NCBI GenBank assembly: GCA_008933995.1
Contig: WARS01000010.1
Span: 8,907,001-8,971,000, forward strand
Direction of reading: 5' to 3'
DNA: 64,000 nt
DNA from: Datnioides undecimradiatus
Lineage: Eukaryota > Chordata > Actinopteri > Lobotiformes > Datnioididae
The translations under genes and the position numbers were made by a program. This document shows positions 1 to 16,000 of the stretch, in pieces (position 1 is the stretch's first letter; the number at the start of each line of letters is the position of its first letter). The notes beneath the pieces were generated by a model. That model did no database searches. It was not told the origin of the DNA and saw only the letters and a program-made list of their open reading frames with translations.

Positions 1-607
1 AACACCGATCCAAACAAACACACCAATGACAGTCTTACTTCCTTTAGAAATCACACAGGTTCTGCAACACTGCCGCGGCTCGGCACCAGCGTGTAACAAA
101 CTGTCGAGTCACAGTTGGCTAGATTTGAGGCCTGGGAGGTCGTTGCAGTTACAGTACTGTAAGTAGTGGAGAGTTGGGTTGAAGCTTTCAGTGCTGTGCA
201 TCCATTTACGTTTATAATGTTTCCTTTTCCAAATCATCCCTCCTGATACCATTCAAATCTGTGGTGCTGTGCTAAAAAAACCCACATATATATTATTTTA
301 TCAGGAAACAGAGCTTCCTGTATACATTTTTGGGAGAGGTTAAAAGAGCCATGACACATCAGTTCAGAGAGAGCCCTACGTGCTGTTTTGATCCCTTTGA
401 TTTTGAAGAGTTCATACAAAATCAGCTTGCTGCCATAATCATCCACATTTGGCACTAAAGCCTGCACGAGGGGTCGTTCCAAACCAAACTCCCATCGCTT
501 CTCTCACAGTTTGTTTTGTACTCCAACCCTGCGTAGACACGGACGCGCCAGGGTGAGTTGCATTTCCCGCAAGTAGCTGCCTGATGTGAAGCCCGGCAGT
601 AGGAGGT
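1..607. other. Downstream flank / probable 3' UTR of pdss1
   Basis: No coding exon is recognisable here. The small open frames show no similarity to any family I know. Part of it is presumably pdss1 3' UTR, but I found no clear poly(A) signal on the minus strand. Confidence 0.4.
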
Positions 608-3600
608 TCACTTGTCTCTGGTGAGCACCATTTCAGTGAGCCGGATGAGGGCGTCTCTCTCCGCTGACTGCCTCAGCCTGCTGATCTGCCTGATGGCTTC
701 TTGACAGTAATGCTGAGCCAGGTAGTTGGTCTGTCGCACGCCATCGCTCTGTAACAGAAGAAGGAGGACGCTGTTTATCTGAGGAAACCCTGATTGTACC
801 ATTTATCCTTAAGATACATCAGTCTCAGCATCAACAACCCCTCAGTGTACTATACAAATAAAACCAGCTGGAAACACACACACACATAATGAGGTTTCAT
901 ATATACATTTAATTTTATGATCACACAATGTTTAATTAATAGTTTTTATTTTCATTTTTTAAAGTAAAGTTAAAGATGTGTTTTTCTTGGTTTACACTGT
1001 ACATGTGGTCCTACCTGAAGGACGTACTGCCAGGCTCGATCTACATCTCCTTTAGAGCTAAAACGTCTCATGATCATTGCATGGAGCTCAGGAAACTGAA
1101 AAGACAGGTAAAAAGAGAAAAGGTTGGGACTGAGAGCGGATAGTGATGTGCGGGGTGGGTCCCACATTGATTTATACATACTGCTTTTATGAAAACGTGC
1201 ACACATCAAACTAAAATACTGATGTTTGGGTCTCACCTGTTGACAAGCAAACAGGACCGGTCCGGTGGCCAAGCCCAGTTTGAGATCTGCAGCCGAGGGC
1301 TTCCCCAGGTGATTGGCTCCTGATGTGAAGTCCAACACATCATCCACCAACTACAGGGAAGAATGAAAGAACACATATTGTCACTTAATGCAGCTTGGTG
1401 TTTCATGTATCAAATTAGCAACAGATAGATGTTTTAGCTGGAGAGTAGTCTAAAACATTAAATGAAACATTGAAAAAGAAATGAAAAGGCATTACTTGAA
1501 ATGCGATGCCAACGTTCCTGCCATACTGGTAGGCTATTTCATGAACTTCAGGATCCGAATTTACTAGAATGGATACCTTGAATGAAAGAAGAGACAGTCA
1601 ACAAAAGACACTGAGTGTAGAAGCCGCAGCTTCTCGCCAACTCCCTGATATTTGTGTGGAGACAGAACGTACATACTGCTTTACAACTGTTTGCAATGAG
1701 ACTCGCTGTCTTCTTGAAGGTCTTCTCGAGGTAGTGCTTGAATCTCTCGTTCTCGTTCTCTTTGGATCCCAGCTGCATGAATTCCCCTGGCGGCCACAAT
1801 CGGCACTGATTAGGAAGTTTGTCTGGACAGTTACAGCTTCTTATGTGCTAACTGCTTCGTTAAACCTCAGGTGAAAGTGACAGATGTAGCAGTAACATTC
1901 TGATTGCTGTACCTCGCACCAGGTCCTCTATCACCTGGGACAAGACCTTTACCACTGTGTTGTTCCCAATACGAGCCAAGGCCATGGAGGCAGCAGAGAG
2001 GATGAAATCTCCGACCAGTATAGCCTGGAAGAGAGAAAACAACTGGTACTTGTATCCTCGTAAGATCGGAGGAGAAAATGAGCTGAGCCCATTTTAATTC
2101 TCTTACCTTTTTTTCACCCCACATGTCATTGATGGTTCTCTTTCCCCTTCGTTTATCTGATCCATCTATAACGTCATCATGCACCAGGCTGGCAGTGTGG
2201 ATCATTTCTGAGATCATGGCTATGGCCCTCTGCCCTGGGAGCAAATCCCTACAGAGGACAAAGGCCGATGAAAGATTGCAGGAGGTGAGACGAAATAAAA
2301 CCCGGGATTACGCTTCAAATAACGATCTGAAGAGTGATCACAGGGCGTGGTGCATCTTTACAGCAGTATCACACGCCACATCTTGTTAGCAGTGGCAGCA
2401 AATACTGGATACTGGATGATCTAAGTTTACCCAGCTCTGTTGCTGTGGATGTTGAGCGCCCGGGCCATCAGGACAACGATCATTGGTCGGATGGCCTTGC
2501 CCTTGCCATCAAAGTAGTAGTCACATAGATACTTAAGCTCTTCTTTAGATACAAACAGCTCCTGTGAGGCAAAGAGATACAATTCAACCTGTGTCTGAGG
2601 TCAACACCTGCACCTCGTGAGAGTACTATGACCTCTGTTCATGTAAGCAATATCTTTTTGATATGGCAGCACTCAGATAATTAACAGTGTGTTGTTGAAC
2701 TGTCCCTGCAGCTGCAAGGCCAAATCCAGGGAGGAACAACAAAAGGCACTGGATAAACTGCGTGACTGTCAACTAGCCTTCTACAAGCTGAAAATCACCA
2801 TTACTTTAGATGTAGGAGAAATGGCAAGCACAGTCTCTGTATTGAAAAGGTACCTTTTTGATGTCTTCATATAGACTTTTTAAATCTCTCTGGGCTAACG
2901 TGAAGGGGTCCTTCAGCTTCGCATCACTGTGTATCGTTCTGCAACAGCGAGACAGCGGGGTGGGATTCAGCAACCGCGACTTGTGTCTGGAGAGAAAGAA
3001 AACACAAACAGCATCTGTGAAATAAACTGTCAATTACATTATTTAGACAGCCTACCCCTTATTTATTGTTTATTTAACCGTATCTCCCCAAACAACAGCT
3101 ACTCCTTAGGACCTTAGAAAGGAAATGACTATGGTTATTTCATGCGATTGTGTGAATCTTGCGATGATTAACATTTGAAAAAAGTTGCACAATTACAGTG
3201 CCCAAAAATATAATATAAAGTATAATAAAAGGCTATTTGGTGACAGTGGCAAAGACAACTCACCTGATGAGAGATGAGGTTAAGTTGGCTCGTCTTTGTA
3301 GTGCTGATGGCCGCCTCTGGAATGTCAAAGCACATGATACCATAGAAACTTTTTGAATAAATAAAAAAAATCTTTGACCAACAAAGTCAATAATTAACAC
3401 CTGAGCATTTATCAGCTGTAATACAACATGAGAAATATAAGTATCATACCAACATCTAGCCTGCCATTAGTTTCTGCTTAAAGCTTAAACACTGACACTG
3501 TTCTTCACTTGTAATATACAAAAGTATTTTGTCATTGAAACCTGCAGTAACGCACGTGTGTCATGAATGAATGAATGAATGAATGAATGAACTTCGGGTG

Positions 3601-4119
3601 GAAATGCATCTTAATGAATCGGGACTGGAGCAGACACTGGCTGGAACTGGGTGAAGGGCAAGCCAAGTTAAGGACGGAGCTAAGTGTAATTGATCTGTAA
3701 TATAAGGAGCAGGTCTTGACCTTTACCGCAGCTGTGTAAGTTCAGAGAGCCAACACCCACTGCAACAAGTCACTGCTCAAACACTACAAACTCTTGCTTA
3801 AGACGAACGGTTGTTGCAATGCCAGGAAATGTCTCAGACAGCGGAGTTTGAAAGCCTTTAAGCTGGATGAGAAAGAGGTAGTGGGCTAGGCTGGCAGCTC
3901 GGTGCAATGGATGACCTTCCTGGATCTGACAGCCCGGTGCATTTTAAACCGCAGCAAACTCACCTCGGTCCCCGGCGCCGAGGTCCAGCATGTCCGCCCC
4001 AGAGAGGTGGCGGAGACAGACACACATCTGCCGTTAAAATGCCACAAGGTTTCAAATAAACCCGTACTCGTACAGTTTGTACTCCACCTCCAGCACTGCC
4101 TCCACCACGGCGCCGCCAT
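608..4119 (-). CDS. pdss1: Decaprenyl/polyprenyl diphosphate synthase subunit 1 (PDSS1), complete
   Basis: Catalytic subunit of the mitochondrial trans-prenyltransferase that builds the isoprenoid tail of ubiquinone, working with PDSS2. Coding exons in transcript order: 4119-3964, 3316-3264, 2986-2854, 2561-2431, 2248-2107, 2024-1913, 1786-1677, 1576-1496, 1350-1237, 1095-1015, 748-608. They sum to 1254 nt, 417 aa plus stop; human PDSS1 is about 415 aa. The two Asp-rich motifs that bind the Mg-diphosphate are present: DDVID at about 182-186 and DDVLD at about 309-313. The block [12 protein letters not shown] and the C-terminal ending EMVLTRDK are diagnostic of PDSS1. The first about 70 residues are Arg/Ser/Thr-rich without acidic runs, fitting a mitochondrial presequence. 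The start is the ATG in a GGCAACATGGCGGCG context at 4117-4119; the open frame continues upstream but only from non-ATG codons. No AATAAA on this strand was seen downstream of the stop inside the window. Confidence 0.97.
3563..3591. repeat. (TGAA)n microsatellite in a pdss1 intron
   Basis: Seven or so tandem TGAA units interrupt the intron between the first two coding exons of pdss1. Confidence 0.85.
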
Positions 4120-4660
4120 GTTGCCCAGCAGCGTGCACTGGGACAAGTTATATACTTGAACGGAACCGGAAATTAGTTAGCGGTCGTCGGTCTATGACGT
4201 TTCACAACAAGGGAAGTGAGCTGGTCGTGTTAAAGAGTTTAGAAAAGCATGATTAGCGAGAGAAATTCCGTAAAAATTAAACGTTTATTTGGGATGTAGT
4301 GCATATATATGTTTAAACTGAGGATGTAGAATATGAGTTCTCACTGTCCAGAAAATAATCTAAGTTAGCATATTTAGGACGACGCTAGTTAGAATTAGCT
4401 AACATATAGCTGCTGTTGTTTGCACCACAGCTAACGCTTAGCCTATGCTTTATGATTCACCACCTTGACCTGTGTTGGAGTATTTTAGCTCTCTAGTATT
4501 ATTCTAGTAGTATGCTTTTACTTCTGTAAATGGTCAGAGCAGCTTTCCCACCATTTACCTCATGACGACAAGCTGGAAGTCATGGTTAACCATGTTTATT
4601 TAAAGCTAGGTTATTGCTTACTGCACAAGTACTTTTAAGGCAAGTGCTCTGTCAGTGGAA
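4120..4660. promoter_or_regulatory. Divergent intergenic segment between pdss1 and selenoo
   Basis: The pdss1 start (4119, minus) and the selenoo start (4661, plus) are only 541 bp apart and face away from each other. Both promoters and 5' UTRs should therefore lie here unless selenoo has a remote non-coding first exon. The pdss1-proximal part (about 3960-4200) is GC-richer with several CpGs; the selenoo half is AT-rich. I see no convincing TATA box. The promoter role is inferred from layout. Confidence 0.45.
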
Positions 4661-8904
<4,244 letters not shown>

Positions 8905-8984
8905 GTGACTTGTGGTCATAGAGAAATACCAAAATGAGTAAGAATTACAATCTAACTGAGCTCTTCTGTCATTCTGTCAAGTTC

Positions 8985-8990
8985 AATAAA
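8985..8990 (+). terminator. Candidate poly(A) signal of selenoo
   Basis: AATAAA lies 81 nt after the selenoo stop. A second AATAAA is at 9184-9189. Which one is used cannot be decided from sequence alone. Confidence 0.4.
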
Positions 8991-9483
8991 TTTTGATCCA
9001 AACTGTCAAGGTCATGGCTGTTTAATGTCCTTTTCTACTGAGATTACCCACTATGTGTATGGATGCAGGTTTCAGTGTCACAAGAGGTTTTAATTCCCCT
9101 TGTATTTTGCTCATAAAACTGTCTTTTTGACTCCTTTTTAGCAAAATACAAGCATGAAGTTTGTGGTTCCATCATAACAACACAATAAATGCAAAGATGC
9201 TACTGTGTGAAAGCTGGCCCATTACTTTTTGACCCCATCCATACGTAAAATACAAAATGGCAACTAGGTCTAGTGCTTTTTAACCTGTCAGAGGATTTTA
9301 TAGCATGTCTGAGATTGTTTCCAGTTTGGCTGTTGTTTTTAAAAAGACATATGTCATACATGTTGTGTTTTTAAATGGCCAATGCTAGTAGGTTTTATTT
9401 GGATGGAAGGAAAAGACCAGATAATTAAATCCATTAATACTGTACAGTATATGCATTTCATATGCCACCAGGAGTTTAAAGGA

Positions 9484-9503
9484 TTTATTCAGGAAGCTTT
9501 ATT
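9484..9503 (-). terminator. Candidate tandem poly(A) signals of apbb1ip
   Basis: Two minus-strand AATAAA hexamers (plus-strand TTTATT at 9484-9489 and 9498-9503) lie about 550 nt past the apbb1ip stop. They are the nearest canonical signals I see. Confidence 0.4.
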
Positions 9504-10050
9504 CAGGCAACAGTCATTTGAAAGCTTAAGTAATAGGATATACGGTTTATGCCCAAGTAACTTGTGTTTTAAAGTATTTACAACCCTCCATGCAAACGTG
9601 ACGATATATATAAATTCTATAAACGTTCCCTTTTTGGTGTCATGACAGCAGTATATTTTTAATGTCACGCAGAAAGAATTACACCTCACCAGATGCATCA
9701 TGGTTTCTTTCAGGAAATTGTTGCAGTTACTGTGAAGTTGAGCTTTAAAACATACAAAAGACACCTTTATATAACAGTTTCTCTAAAGTTGAACTCTTTA
9801 ATCTTACAATAATCCTGTGACTTGATTCAGACAAGATTAGGTCTCGGATAAGCAGTTCAGAAAAATGATGGATGGATCTGTTGTATGGTGGGGATCTCCA
9901 CTGGCTTCCTGGTGGAGATGTTAGGTATGGTTGTGGTTGTAAAGAGTAGCTGATTTGCTGGAATCAAGACAAAGCTGATTAGGAGTTAAGTTGGTTGTTG
10001 TGTGAATCCAGTACGTGTTATAGTTGTACTCCACAAATTCTTTGCTGAGG

Positions 10051-13000
10051 CTAATGATTGCCACGCTTCTTGTTCATGGCCATCATCAGCTCTGACATAA
10101 AGTCTCCACCTCCACCCCCACCCCCTCCTCCTCCATGCAGTGATGGAGTAGTCCTCTTTGGTGGAGCAGGAGGCATCCTCTTTACTGAGCCAGAAGGCTG
10201 CAGTGCTGGTCTTGGGGCAGCTGCTTGTTGGGGTGGAGGTGGTGGAGGTGGTGGTGGTGGTGGGGGTGCTCCAGCCCCTGTAAATATTGGTTGAGGTGGA
10301 GGTGGAGGTAAAAACTCTGGATCTGGAGGTGGAGGAGGCAGAGACTGATCCGTACTGCCAAAACCAGCTGGGGGAGGTGGTGGAGGTAGGGAGCTCAACG
10401 GTGGTGGAGGTGGCAGTGAACCAAAGCCAGTTGCAGGAGGAGGAGGTGGAAGGAAGTCTGGCGGGGGCTCAGAACCATCATCAGTGGGTGGGGGTGGCGG
10501 TGGTGGAGGGAGGTTGTCCACTGGAGGTGGAGGGAAATTGGTTGGCATGTGTCGATGGGGAGCAGCTGGCTTTGAGGTGCTCTTGGCAGCCAAAGGAGGA
10601 GGTGGAGGAGGAAGGACTGGGTCGGGAGGTGGTGGGGGAAGAATCTCCATTGGTGGAGGTGGAGGTAGAACATTTTCAATGTCCTGAGAAGACAGAATAT
10701 AATAATTATCATGTGGAGGCACAATTTCTGAACCCAAAACACAATAGTTTACCAGGCAGAGAGGGTGATAGAAAGAAATGATGCCACTAGGGGCATTATG
10801 GGAAACGTAGGAGAAAGCATATTTTTTGGCTTGAGTCATACAATCGACAGAAAGTCTGGATATCTTGGTGTCTGCTGGATTAACATTCAACATCTGCGAG
10901 TCCTTTAACTTTATGGAAATGCAATAAGGAATCAGCTAAAATCACCATTTTAAATAAAACAAACGTTCACATTCAGCCTCCCATGTCCCTCCAGACCTTC
11001 ATCAAGGGTTCAACAATCTTTCTATGAATTTATATTCAAATATCAGTGACAGAAATCTGCAAGCCAAAACCAAATAATACACACAAAATAATATTTATCC
11101 CATTTGCCCTTTTGCCATGTCTATCATTTTTAAATTGAGCATTTTTGAATTTGTTCTGGACAAAACAAAAACGCATCACCTTAGGATTTGGGAAATGCAT
11201 ATATAGACTACATTACAGACAAAACAATAATAGTCAGAAGATAACTCGATAATCAATAATATCACCTCTGAAGGAGAGTTTTGTACCTTAGAAACAAGTC
11301 CTGGTTGGGGCTTGGGAGCATGACCATTGGCCTGGCTTGGGGCGTTGCCTAGCAGAGAGGAAGAAACACCAAAAGTGAGTGAATGTACTGTACAAGGAAA
11401 ACCACCACATCTGGCTTGTTGAAACACTCAGTACGGGCAACTCATGTGGCGTGCTACCTTTGATGGTGAGTGAGGGCGTTGATGGATCGGAGCTTGATGG
11501 AGTGCTGCGGTTTGTCCACACAGAGCTGACAGCAGCCTTCTTCTCGGCTGTTTTATAGTTTTCATACAACGCCACTCCATACTGGAAGTGAAAGAGAGAT
11601 GTCACGGAGCATGAGTTCTGATCAGATAGAGATATTTCCTTTTATTCAATGCAGAGTTTAGAGCATAATTTACCTTTGCAATACGTATTCCGGTTACCCA
11701 AAGGTTCATGGTCCAAGCATCATCACAGCACAGGTACTTGATGTACTGAGACTCTTTTTGGATTTGAGGATGCTGAGGAGACAAATCTAAATTGTTAGGA
11801 GTTTAAGAGTTAAGAGAATGACCAAAACATGCTAACATTAGCCTCTGAGGTGCCACATCACACACACCTATTTTTTCTGACTTTCTGTCTTGTAAATTGG
11901 GATGAAGACAACTTTCCTTGACTCTGCCCAAGAGCCTTGACAAACCCTTTAACTCATTGTTAAATATGAGATGTCTGGATTATTTTAAAGGATTACTCCA
12001 CTGATTTAGCATTGCACTTCTATAACAATGTTGGACTACTTCTTTATTATAATGTGAGGTTTTTGTTGCCCTCAATACAACTCAAATGCTGACTGTTCAG
12101 TTGGAGATCCAGTTGTAATATCCCAGTAGCAGCTAAACCTCCTTGCCTTCAGCTGAGGTGGGGAGTGGGCTACAGTGGTCTGGGAAACTCAGTTCTTTCT
12201 AACTACACACTTTTTAAATTTCAAACTGATAGTCTTCAGACTATCCCTCCAACGCCGACATTGTAGTTCCTCTTTAAGGGTGTCACAGGCTGCCACAAGG
12301 GGGCAGAGTGAGTCAAGAATCAGCATGTTAACAGGCAGCACTGTTAAATAGACAATATATTTTCAATTCCTATTCTTTGGAATCGTCCATTCAGCATTTC
12401 AGAGCTTGACAGACAAATTAAAAACTAAAAGTCAAATGCCTATGCATCCTGCAATTCAGTGTAATTTACTAAAAATGAGATGTAATATGCTCAAATAGTG
12501 TATAATGTTCGATTTATGACAGTAAGTGTGCACCATCATACTGATTGCAAAAATATTTCAATGTGTTCTGGATGGGGCTTTCATTAATCCCACAGTCAGT
12601 CCCTGAGGAGGGAGCTGACTTCCCATAATGTCATGATATCAGTTGTTCATAATGAGGGTGATATTAGTGACCACCTCAGGCATCTCCTCTGAATATATAA
12701 CAGCTAAATCATGAAGCCAAATTGTTTTGTTCTCGTCCTTGAATCGCTGCAGTGTTTGGCAGCTCATAAACACCACCCCACCAATGTGTCAAAACACACC
12801 CTCATTGAGCACTTTGGCTGCCAAAAAGCTTCAGTTATTATTGTATCATCTTCATGCTATCTACCACAACTGATGCAGCTTTGAGCAAGTTTTACTGAAT
12901 GTTTTTGAAACAAGGACAAGAGACCATGTGAAGTCTTCCACAATGTCCACTCTGACAGGTCGTTTTCCTTTGCCCTTGGCCGCCAGCATCCTATAGTCTC

Positions 13001-16000
13001 CTCCCTTGACCTCAAACCTTGAGGACTCTGTCTTTCATTGGTGGGTAATTCAGTTTCTTTTCCTCTCCAAGCTCTTTTTACTTTGATCCTCAACAACTAG
13101 TCTAGTATCTGCTGATTCTAGTATTTTGCAGACAAGATAGAGGAAAAGAAAGAAAGCATACTTTCACATCCCTTTAAGACAGACCAGCAACCAATCTAAC
13201 TCTTGCTTTTCTCATGCCAGTCAGCATTTCTTGCTCTTAAATAAGTACTGTAGGTCCCGCCCATCACTGTTAATATTCTCAATTTTAATCTTACTTAAAT
13301 GCACTTTAATAGTAATTTCACTGACAGAACTATGAGGAACTCTTAAAAAAAGTCTTAACTTTGTAACCACTGTCAGCTAAATTAGCTTTAAGTCTCCTTT
13401 CACTTCTTCAAATTCAACTATTTCTTGCATGTCACATTTGATGTAAAGCCAGCAGCTGTGTAGCTGACCAAAACAACCAGGACAGAATCAATTCTGCTTT
13501 GATATCCCTTGCAATATACTGTATGGTGAATGTAATACAGACGCAGAGGGTGTTACTGTTAATGTTTTCTTTAGCATTACAGTTAGGGGAAGTTGCAGTT
13601 TCTCTTCAGATCAGTTCTACAGGAAAAAAGGGTGTGTGAGGCAAACAAGATTAGAAGATGACAATTTAGATATTTACTTACCTTCAGAACAAAGCAGAAG
13701 TCTGTTGGGGACTTGAATTTACTCTTAAAGTCTTTGCCGTAGTAGACATTTAAATTGTCGAACTGGACAAAGCAGACAAGGTCACGGGATGACTGAAAAG
13801 AAATTAAAATTTACATGACAAGTTGATCTGTAGTGTACATGTTTACTGTAAGTACAATAGTAGCAGCATAATGTCCAGTATCAATGGTATGTGTGAGAGG
13901 AGGAGCTCCCGTAAGATTACAGTAACACATACAGTTAGTGAATATGCTTTAGGTATAGAGCAGAGAGTAAAATCTCTAGTTATAAACTAGTTCAGTGTTG
14001 CATGAAACAAGAGTGTGGTTCATAAAGCAGGAAGTCTACAAACTAGGCCTTGTGTAGTGTCTGTGAAAATGAAAAAGAGGCCCATATTTCATATTTCATT
14101 TCATTTGTAATAGTGTCTTTATATCTGCTGGATTTTCATCGTTCAGCCCTCCTGGTTTAGAGTATTAGCTACTGAATGTGTGTTAACTGTCTGTCCACAA
14201 CATGATGTCCTCCCTTTGACCCCTGACCTTGGTCTTCCCTTTGGGCACGTAATAAATTCCCGAGGCCCTCAGCTGGAAGAGCCGCTGCTTCCAGGACTTC
14301 TTGCCGTCTTCTTTGAGGTAGAGCACCGCCTCGAGATCGGGCACGATGATGGAAGTCCCGCAGAAGTTCTCCTGCAGAGGGGAAGAAGGGATGAAAGAGG
14401 TCACACAGAGGAGCTCCCACAGGGAAAATTGTCACTTTAAAGAAAAGACTTCACTTACAGTTTGTTTGTGTGCGTGTGTGTGCACATATTTTACCTGTAT
14501 TAATAAGTCCTTGTCTTTGTCTTTTATGTCTTTGAGAGCTCTCTTATCCTTCTTCCATAGATAAAAGTTCTGTAGGAATAAAACATAAAGTGCATTAATG
14601 ACTATAATAGGACTGTAAAAGCAATTTCAGCCATGCTAGCAGCAGTGTGACTGGGCTAGTTTGATTTCATATCACAGTCTCAGCGGCCATTTTCATTGTA
14701 GTGAGAAAGCCCAGAGGGGATTTCTATTTTGGTAGCTCTTGTCAAAAGTTAAAATTGTAAATTGATGGGGACGTGCTGTATAAAGCAGATCTGTCTTTTG
14801 TTGGGGGACGTGGAAAACATGATGGAGTAGTTTAAAAATGAGAATATCTCATCGCGTTTTTCCAACCCGACTATTTGTCTCTGCCAACAGACCGAATCCA
14901 TTAAACACTCTGAGATTATAAAAGGTTCCCCATTATATCAACAAACACGCCAAGAACTTGATGTCTTTTGCCTGAAGCTGTTTTGTCTGATATATTACAG
15001 TGAGGACATAAATGTAAGAGGTCATCCTACATGGAGGAAAGACATCCCATAATTCAGACAACAATTCAGCAGTGAAAACAGCCAGATGGCGCTCAGCTGA
15101 AACAATGTGGAGATAGATTTGAGCAAACTGAGGTCAGGAATAGTGAACCAGACAGTGTGTGGATATTTGAGATACCATACGCACATCACTCAGTGTATGC
15201 TCAGTGAGGTATATAAATGTGTGTACAATGATGGGACCAACCTGCGGGTTTTTGAAAACCTCATTTTTTTCTGCCCGTTCTTGAAAGAGGATTTTGTTTT
15301 CGCTGTCCCTCGTCCATGCTAAGAGAGGCTCCACAAGGTTCTCGTGGTCTTCAAACGTCCGTTCTGTCAGAAGAAACGAAGAAGTGAGCAAACTAGTAGT
15401 GGTAGTATTAATGGTTATTTTTATGTGATTCTAGCAACTGATGGCATAAGTTTGGGTTTGGAGACTTCAGGTGAGGGTTACTGAGATCCAAATGGATTTC
15501 TGTCAGGTCACATGTGCCTTTTTGATGCTACCATTGGAGGGTGCCAAAGTCTGAAATTTTCAAAATATACATGTAATGTCTAAGCAAAAGTATCACAAGG
15601 TAAAACTACTCAATTACAAGGGATGAATGGATGACTTGGGCCTAACAATGAAGATGATACGGGGGCCTTTATCTGATTTTACATTTTTTTCATTTTTGCC
15701 ATGAACAATAGCGCAGTCACATTATCTTGTATAACATCAAGATTAAGTTTTGTTTTTTGGAGTAGAAGTACAGAGTTGTTGGCTGGAAACTGTTCTTTAT
15801 CATAACATCAAATTAAAAGCCCCTTTCATAGACAGTATTGCATTATTTATTAGTTAATGTGTAAGCTGCATGTCAATATTAAAGTTGATCCATGTGGTGT
15901 TACTAAACACAATATGTTATGGGTGGTTGTGATGCAAAATTGTGCTGTGGAGTAGCAGCAAAAAGTCTAAGCAGAAAGCAAAGTACAAAATTACCTTTTA

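Larger units (their letters stand above)
8905..10050. other. Convergent 3' flanks of selenoo (+) and apbb1ip (-)
   Basis: No coding exon. The segment holds the 3' UTRs of two genes that converge on each other. I scanned 8905-9600 for a eukaryotic SECIS core (TGA / AA-loop / GA) with a foldable stem and saw none, in line with the Cys form of the upstream gene. Confidence 0.5.

Noticed and set aside
234-482. 82-codon minus-strand frame near the left edge
   Set aside because: It lies in the pdss1 3' flank and has no recognisable motif.
10287-10781. 164-codon plus-strand frame rich in Val/Glu
   Set aside because: It is the complement of the proline-coding repeat in the last apbb1ip exon; its composition is a by-product of GGN triplets.
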